A DNA stretch of 64,000 bases from [Mycobacterium] nativiensis (GTDB lineage: Bacteria > Actinomycetota > Actinomycetes > Mycobacteriales > Mycobacteriaceae), in assembly GCF_020172685.1 (NCBI RefSeq), contig NZ_CP083986.1, forward strand, positions 3,935,738 through 3,999,737, given 5' to 3'. The notes beneath the pieces are model-generated. The model was given only the letters and a program-made list of their open reading frames with translations, was not told where the DNA came from and searched no databases. Numbering within the stretch: the first letter of the stretch is position 1; each line of letters begins with the position of its first letter. A program made the position numbers and the translations under genes. Positions 59,085 through 64,000 of the stretch are shown here, piece after piece.

Positions 59085-59663
59085 CTAGAAGACCCAGCTC
59101 TGCGGTGCGGCGATCACGAAACCGTGGGTCGCCGCCGGACCCGTGACGGCACCGGATTGCTGGGGTTCCCTGAGCACACAGACCAACTCGGTGGACGGCG
59201 GAACCCCGCAGACCATCGACTGGGCGGGTGACAGATCCCAGAACACGATCTTGTGGCCCACCGGAAGCGTTGCGGCGGGCGGGGTTCCGGCGACCAGAGC
59301 GTCCGGCGGGGCGGGTCGGAAACGCGCCGGCACGCTTTCCTTCCCGTAGATCCCGGGCAGCTCTACGGAGCCCGCGTCCGGCGGCGATCCCGGAATATTG
59401 CCGGTACAGCTGACGTCATGGGTGATCCTGCCGTTCCGGATCTTGCAGACCAGCCCCGAGTCGGTGGCAAAGACCAGGTTGGGAGTCTTCGGCAGATCGC
59501 TGACCGAACCCGGCAGTGGCCCGCTGTCGTCGATCAGCGAGTCCACATCAGGGACCGCCGGTGCCGCACCGGCATTCGGCGCCATCATCAGCACAGCAGC
59601 TGACGTCGCCGTCAATACCGATAACCACCGCGCCACGAGAAGTCCCTGATTCGCCGTAAACAT
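59085..59663 (-). CDS. Exported protein, paralogue 1 of a pair
   Basis: 192 residues with a signal peptide ending AGAAPAVPD. It shares an ordered set of motifs with the protein at 60692-61246: SLIDDSGPLPGSVSDL, VSCTGNIPGSP, LPVGHKIVFWDLSP, MVCGVPPSTELVCVL and THGFVIAAP. Four Cys are conserved. The family is not one I can name; it appears to be a small secreted mycobacterial domain. The two copies flank a DUF4436 gene. Confidence 0.8.
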   Translation of the reverse strand: MFTANQGLLVARWLSVLTATSAAVLMMAPNAGAAPAVPDVDSLIDDSGPLPGSVSDLPKTPNLVFATDSGLVCKIRNGRITHDVSCTGNIPGSPPDAGSVELPGIYGKESVPARFRPAPPDALVAGTPPAATLPVGHKIVFWDLSPAQSMVCGVPPSTELVCVLREPQQSGAVTGPAATHGFVIAAPQSWVF

Positions 59664-59709
59664 TCAATCTACGAGCAGCGTGCGCGGAGGTCAACGTGGG
59701 CGCGAATCG

Positions 59710-60603
59710 CTACCCGACGGTGGTCTTCTCAGCCGGCTCGGGTTTCAGGTCGCGCCACCAGCAGTAGATGAACAGCAGCATCGACATCACCACCGCGACA
59801 ATCACCCAGAGCGTGACCGTGGCGTCGATCCAGGATCCGATCGGGGGCGCGTCGGGCAGCGCGTTTCTCAGCGGCACCACCGCGAACAGCATGGCCGCGT
59901 ACCACGTCGTCATCGGCGGCTGGAATTTGCGCCGGCCCAGGAACGTGAGCACCGCGACAATGACCGACACCGCGGCCAGCGCGACCAAGACACCCATCAC
60001 GACGGCACCGAACGCCAGCGTGCTCGGCGACCGGTGCAGCGTCACCCGGTACGGGCCGCCCGGTGCGCCGTCGCTGGGAATGGCAAGCTTCCAACCCGCG
60101 ATGTGGTCCACAAACGTCGGCGAAATCCGTTCCGGCACTGGGGAGTCGCCGCGGAGAACATCGACCGTGATCGGCCCGGTCTGGTAGTGATCGAACGGCC
60201 ACTTCGCCGAGTTACCGGAGACCGTCAACGGGACCGGGAACTCACCGGGCACCATGCCCTTCATCCAGGTGCGCTTGGTCGGCGTGACCGCGGAGTGCAC
60301 CGCTATGCTCAGATCCTCGGTGAGCCCGTGGGTGGCCGGGTCGAGCAGCTCAGGACCCGGGGTGATGGCGACCTTGCCGGTCAGCGTGCCCTTCACCGTC
60401 TGGAGATCTTCGAGGTCGATGGTCACCGTCGTTCCGTCGGCCGCCGCCTGACCTTCGGTGAGTTGGAGCGGGCAGCCGCACCCCGCTTTCTCGTACAGAG
60501 CGACGGTGACGACGTAGGAGGCGATGAAGAAAACCGCCATGGCCAGGATCAGCAAACGCCTGGACCGGTGGGCTCGCGGAGAAGGCTCATCGTTGGACAA
60601 CAC
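59710..60603 (-). CDS. DUF4436 membrane protein
   Basis: 297 residues. One membrane segment lies near the N-terminus (LLILAMAVFFIASYVVTVAL) and three or so at the C-terminus (AVVMGVLVALAAVSVIVAVL, MTTWYAAMLFAVVPLRNALP, IDATVTLWVIVAVVMSMLLF). The external central domain has WPFDHYQTGPITVDVL and GGPYRVTLHRSPSTLAFG, matching DUF4436, a mycobacterial family of unknown function. It lies between the two paralogous exported genes on the same strand. Confidence 0.87.
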   Translation of the reverse strand: MLSNDEPSPRAHRSRRLLILAMAVFFIASYVVTVALYEKAGCGCPLQLTEGQAAADGTTVTIDLEDLQTVKGTLTGKVAITPGPELLDPATHGLTEDLSIAVHSAVTPTKRTWMKGMVPGEFPVPLTVSGNSAKWPFDHYQTGPITVDVLRGDSPVPERISPTFVDHIAGWKLAIPSDGAPGGPYRVTLHRSPSTLAFGAVVMGVLVALAAVSVIVAVLTFLGRRKFQPPMTTWYAAMLFAVVPLRNALPDAPPIGSWIDATVTLWVIVAVVMSMLLFIYCWWRDLKPEPAEKTTVG

Positions 60604-60691
60604 TGTCCTCTTTCACTGGTCGACAGCAACGGCTGCATCGTCTCATCGACCCCACGGCCACCGTCGAACTTTCGGCGGGATCTGCGACGAA

Positions 60692-61246
60692 CTAAAAGGC
60701 TTCGCTGTGCGGTGCCGAGATGACGAACCCGTGCGTGACGGCCGGGCCGTTCTTGGCGCCGTTCTCGCGGGCTGCTTTGAGCACACAGACCAACTCGGTG
60801 CCCTGCGGAATCCCGCAGACCAGCGATTCGGTGGGCGAGAAGTCCCAGAACACGACCTTGTGGCCGATCTGCAGCATGGTCGTCGGAACCTTCGCGGGAT
60901 CGCCGAGGAGCCCGTCCGGTGCCGTCGGCAGAAACTGCGCCGGCCCGCTGCCGTCCGCGTAGACGGTCCCAAGACGCACACTGCGGGTTCCCGACGGCGC
61001 TCCCACGACATTCCCGGTGCAGGTCACGCTGTGCGTCACTTTCCCGCGGCTCTTCCGGCAGGCCATGCCGAAGGGAGTGGTGAACGCCAGGTCCGGGATT
61101 CCGGTGAGGTCGCCGACGGCGCCGGGCAGCGGCCCGCTGTCGTCGATGAGCGGACCGAGGTCGGGAACATCGTTCGCCGCGACCGCATTCGGCGCCTGCG
61201 CCAGCACCGCCATCGCGGCGCACACCATGGCAAACAATTGTCGCAC
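60692..61246 (-). CDS. Exported protein, paralogue 2 of a pair
   Basis: 184 residues with a GTG start after GGGAG. The signal peptide ends near PNAVAANDV. The body repeats the motif order of the protein at 59085-59663: PLIDDSGPLPGAVGDL, VTCTGNVVGAP, LQIGHKVVFWDFSP, LVCGIPQGTELVCVL and THGFVISAP. Divergence is moderate, so the duplication is old. It starts 12 bp after glmS ends in the minus direction and could be co-transcribed with it. Confidence 0.82.
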   Translation of the reverse strand: MRQLFAMVCAAMAVLAQAPNAVAANDVPDLGPLIDDSGPLPGAVGDLTGIPDLAFTTPFGMACRKSRGKVTHSVTCTGNVVGAPSGTRSVRLGTVYADGSGPAQFLPTAPDGLLGDPAKVPTTMLQIGHKVVFWDFSPTESLVCGIPQGTELVCVLKAARENGAKNGPAVTHGFVISAPHSEAF

Positions 61247-61258
61247 TGAAAACTCCCG

Positions 61259-63127
61259 CTACTCGACGGTGACGGACTTGGCCAGGTTGCGTGGCTTGTC
61301 CACGTCATAACCCCGGGCCTGGGCCACCCCGGCGGCGAACACCTGCAGCGGAATGGTCGACAGCAACGGCTGGTAAAGCGTTGACACCGCGGGGATTTCG
61401 ATCAGGTGGTCGGCGTAGGGCCGCACCGTCTCATCTCCCTCCTCGGCGATCACGATGGTGACGGCGCCGCGGGCCTGAATCTCGCGGATGTTGGACAGCA
61501 GCTTGGAGTGCAGCATCGCGGCGTTCTTCGGCGAGGGCATCACCACGATCACCGGCAGATCGTCCTCGATCAGCGCGATCGGGCCGTGCTTGAGCTCGCC
61601 GGCGGCGAAGCCCTCGGCGTGCATGTAGGCCAGTTCCTTGAGCTTGAGCGCGCCCTCGAGGGCTACCGGGTACCCGACATGCCGGCCCAGGAACAAGATG
61701 CTGGACGACTGTGCGTACTGCCGGGCAAGGTCAGCGACCGGTTCCATCGTGTCGATGACCCGCCGGATCAGCTCCGGCATGGCCTCCAACTCGTGGTACT
61801 CGCGCTCCACCTCGTCCGGGTACTTGGTGCCGCGCGCCTGCGCCAAAGCAAGGCCCACAATGTAGTTCGCGGTCACCTGAGCCAGGAACGTCTTGGTCGC
61901 GGCGACACCGATCTCCGGCCCGGCCCGGGTGTAGAGCACCGCGTCGGCCTCCCGCGGAATCTGCGAGCCGTTGGTGTTGCAGACCGCCAGCACCTTGGCC
62001 TTCTGCTCCTTGGCGTGCCGCACCGCCTCCAGCGTATCCGCGGTCTCACCGGACTGCGAGATGGCGACCACCAGCGTGCTGCGGTCCAAAACCGGGTCAC
62101 GGTACCGGAATTCGCTCGCAAGTTCGATCTCCACCGGCAGGCGCGTCCAGTGCTCGATGGCGTACTTGGCCAGCAGGCCCGAGTGGAATGCCGTGCCGCA
62201 GGCCACCACGAACACCTTGTCGATCTCGCGCAGTTCCTGATCGGAGAGCCGTTGCTCGTCGAGCACGATTCGACCGAGGTCGAAGTGCCCCAACAGGGTG
62301 TCGGACACCGCCGCAGGCTGTTCGGCGATCTCCTTGAGCATGAAGTACTCGTAGCCGCCCTTCTCGGCGGCCGACAGGTCCCAGTCGATCTTGAACACCC
62401 GGGCGTTGTCGGTGTCGTCGTTGCCCTCGAAGTCGGTGATGCGGTAACCGTCCGCGGTGATCACCACGACCTGGTCCTGGCCCAGTTCGACAGCGTCCCT
62501 GGTGTATTCGATGAACGCCGCGACATCAGACCCGATGAACATCTCGCCGTCGCCGACGCCCACCACCAGGGGGGTCGACCGACGCGCCGCCACGATGGTG
62601 CCGGGCTCGTCGGCGTGGGCGAACACCACGGTGAAGTGTCCCTCCAGCCGGCGCAGGACCGCCTGCACCGAGGCCACGAAGTCCCCGGCGGTGTCGCCGT
62701 GCCGGTACTGGCGGGCCAGCAGGTGGACCGTGACCTCGCTGTCGGTCTCGCTGGTCAACTCCACGCCGTCGCGCTCCAACTCGGCGCGCAACGCGGCGAA
62801 GTTCTCGATGATGCCGTTGTGCACCACGGCGAACTTGGACGCCGCGTCACGGTGCGGGTGGGCGTTGGCGTCGGTGGGCCGTCCGTGGGTCGCCCAACGG
62901 GTGTGGCCCAGTCCGGTGCCGCCGACCAACAGGGCGGGATCGGTCTCGGCGATGGCAGCTTCCAGGTTGGCCAGCCGGCCCGCACGGCGCCGGATGGTCA
63001 GCTGGCCGACGCCGTCGACGACGGCGATTCCGGCGGAGTCGTAACCGCGGTATTCCATCCGGCGCAGGGCCTCGACGACGACGTCCCTAGCCGGTCGCTG
63101 CCCGACGTAGCCGACGATTCCACACAT
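61259..63127 (-). CDS. glmS: Glucosamine-fructose-6-phosphate aminotransferase (isomerising)
   Basis: 622 residues. It makes glucosamine 6-phosphate for peptidoglycan. Cys2 of MCGIVGYVGQRP is the glutamine-hydrolysing nucleophile, followed by MEYRGYDSAGIAV and the GlnH-type FAALRAELER. Two SIS domains follow, with VVAISQSGETADTLEAV and LFLGRHVGYPVALEGALKLK. The C-terminus RNLAKSVTVE closes the active site. No ribozyme is expected or seen upstream; the 87 bp to the divergent hydrolase should hold the promoter. Confidence 0.97.
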   Translation of the reverse strand: MCGIVGYVGQRPARDVVVEALRRMEYRGYDSAGIAVVDGVGQLTIRRRAGRLANLEAAIAETDPALLVGGTGLGHTRWATHGRPTDANAHPHRDAASKFAVVHNGIIENFAALRAELERDGVELTSETDSEVTVHLLARQYRHGDTAGDFVASVQAVLRRLEGHFTVVFAHADEPGTIVAARRSTPLVVGVGDGEMFIGSDVAAFIEYTRDAVELGQDQVVVITADGYRITDFEGNDDTDNARVFKIDWDLSAAEKGGYEYFMLKEIAEQPAAVSDTLLGHFDLGRIVLDEQRLSDQELREIDKVFVVACGTAFHSGLLAKYAIEHWTRLPVEIELASEFRYRDPVLDRSTLVVAISQSGETADTLEAVRHAKEQKAKVLAVCNTNGSQIPREADAVLYTRAGPEIGVAATKTFLAQVTANYIVGLALAQARGTKYPDEVEREYHELEAMPELIRRVIDTMEPVADLARQYAQSSSILFLGRHVGYPVALEGALKLKELAYMHAEGFAAGELKHGPIALIEDDLPVIVVMPSPKNAAMLHSKLLSNIREIQARGAVTIVIAEEGDETVRPYADHLIEIPAVSTLYQPLLSTIPLQVFAAGVAQARGYDVDKPRNLAKSVTVE

Positions 63128-63214
63128 AACTGTTCAGGGTAGTGCAACGACGGTCGGCCCCCATAATTCGTGCAGGTCAGCGGGATAGCGCACGGTCCGG
63201 CCATCAAGGTGCTC

Positions 63215-64000
63215 ATGGCCCAACCACCGGTGCGTTACCGTCATCGGGTGGCCACGATCAAGCGCCTGTACACCACTTTGACCCGTCCCGGCCCGCACCG
63301 CGTGCTGCGGGGCGATCTGGCCTTCGCCGGCCTGGCCGGCGTGGTGTACACCCCGCAGTCCGGCTACCGCCTTCCTGCGGTGGCGTTCGGCCACGACTGG
63401 CTCACCGGCGCCGATCGCTACGCCGGCCTGCTGGAACACCTGGCCTCGTGGGGCATCGTGGCGGTGGCCCCCGACACCGGTCGCGGCTTGGCGCCGTCGG
63501 TGCTGGACCTGTCCGGCGATCTGGGCCGCGCCCTGGACATCGCCACTGAGGTCCGGTTGGGGCCCGGACGTATCAGCGTCGACCGCAACCGGGTCGCCGT
63601 GGCCGGTCACGGCTTCGGTGGTTCGGCCGCGGTGTTCGCCGCGGCCGGCCCGTCGGTGAAACCCAAAGCGGTGGCGTCGATCTTCCCGACGGTCACCGCG
63701 CCGCCGGCCGAGCAGGCCGCGGCTGCCCTCGATGTGCCCGGCGTGATCTTCGCTGCGCCCGGCGACGCGAAGGCGTTGCGCTCCAACGCAGTCGAGCTGG
63801 CGCACAGCTGGCGATCCGCGACACTGCGAGTGGTCAGCAAGGCGTCTTCGGCCGGCCTGCCGCAGGGCCGGCGGCTGACGGGGTTCTTCGGGCTTCCGAC
63901 TTCGGATCGGCGCACTCAGCGCCGGGTGCGGGCCCTGCTGACCGGCTACCTGTTGGCCCAGCTGGTGGGCGACAAGACCTATCGGGAGTTCACCGACGCC
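63215..64000 (+). CDS. Alpha/beta hydrolase (dienelactone-hydrolase-like), 3' end cut by window
   Basis: 262 codons are open to the right edge. The ATG at 63215 has AAGGTG upstream; a GTG at 63248 is an alternative. Hydrolase features are VAFGHDWLTGADRYAGLLEH and the nucleophile-elbow position VAVAGHGFGGSAAVFAA, where Gly replaces the usual Ser (G-H-G-F-G). VAPDTGRGLAPS follows the pattern of dienelactone hydrolases. Loss of the Ser suggests a non-canonical or inactive hydrolase. It is divergent from glmS. Confidence 0.78.
   Translation, partial: MAQPPVRYRHRVATIKRLYTTLTRPGPHRVLRGDLAFAGLAGVVYTPQSGYRLPAVAFGHDWLTGADRYAGLLEHLASWGIVAVAPDTGRGLAPSVLDLSGDLGRALDIATEVRLGPGRISVDRNRVAVAGHGFGGSAAVFAAAGPSVKPKAVASIFPTVTAPPAEQAAAALDVPGVIFAAPGDAKALRSNAVELAHSWRSATLRVVSKASSAGLPQGRRLTGFFGLPTSDRRTQRRVRALLTGYLLAQLVGDKTYREFTDA

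Noticed and set aside
61406..63142. 578-residue plus-strand open frame over glmS
   Set aside because: Antisense shadow of glmS caused by codon bias.
61247..63214. glmS ribozyme or riboswitch upstream of glmS
   Set aside because: The space upstream of glmS is only 87 bp and divergent. The glmS ribozyme is known from Firmicutes, and I see none of its conserved core.

Overview
The window is high-GC actinobacterial DNA that I assign to a non-tuberculous Mycobacteriaceae species. It carries a yrbE/mce operon, PGRS-type Gly-rich proteins, DUF732 proteins, WhiB3, a His-tailed GroEL1 and PE-PPE esterases. The right-hand 40 kb matches, from memory, the gene order of Mycobacterium tuberculosis Rv3396c-Rv3436c (guaA to glmS). 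The PGRS proteins have signal-peptide-like N-termini instead of PE domains, which would fit the M. terrae (Mycolicibacter) group; that placement is inference.

Region 1 (1-8.6 kb) is a catabolic and regulatory cluster. On the minus strand are an acyl-CoA ligase, an Ltp2-like thiolase-fold protein, a thiolase and a truncated amidohydrolase, followed by an IclR regulator and an HTH-only IclR relative. Divergent from these are TetR, an SDR, an isochorismatase-fold protein lacking its catalytic Cys, and a DUF3263-like protein. Two related palindromic boxes lie in the divergent promoter region. The genes suggest CoA-dependent breakdown of a carboxylic acid, perhaps sterol or lipid derived.

Region 2 (8.7-20.2 kb) is a complete mce lipid-import operon (yrbEA-yrbEB-mceABCDEF), tightly overlapped. 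It is followed on the same strand by an Mce-associated membrane protein and four small exported proteins (one unknown, one DUF732, one CAP-like, one unknown). A decayed IclR fragment sits directly upstream of yrbEA.

Region 3 (20.2-24.3 kb) is scarred DNA: an IclR remnant, an IstB-like (IS21-type) remnant, an exported PGRS protein with two nearly identical carboxymuconolactone-decarboxylase-like domains, and a tyrosine-recombinase fragment next to guaA. Regions 1-3 look like an accessory island joined to the conserved block.

Region 4 (24.3-35.7 kb) holds purine and sugar genes (guaA, HAD phosphatase, GH65, choD, guaB3, guaB2), then DUF5319, an Rv3415c-like gene and whiB3. The sigD-rsdA pair expected here is absent. 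Region 5 (35.7-39.9 kb) is an insertion between whiB3 and groEL1. It carries small secreted proteins, membrane proteins, a PE-PPE-type esterase and a lysin-B-like esterase. Region 6 (40-64 kb) has groEL1-groES with a CIRCE element, a 1283-residue PGRS protein, tsaD, a tsaB-rimI fusion, tsaE, a hydrolase, alr, a broken AbiEi-like gene, gadB, nnrD, membrane and secreted proteins, a Baeyer-Villiger monooxygenase-SDR pair, a DUF4436 gene between two paralogous secreted proteins, glmS, and a hydrolase cut by the window end.
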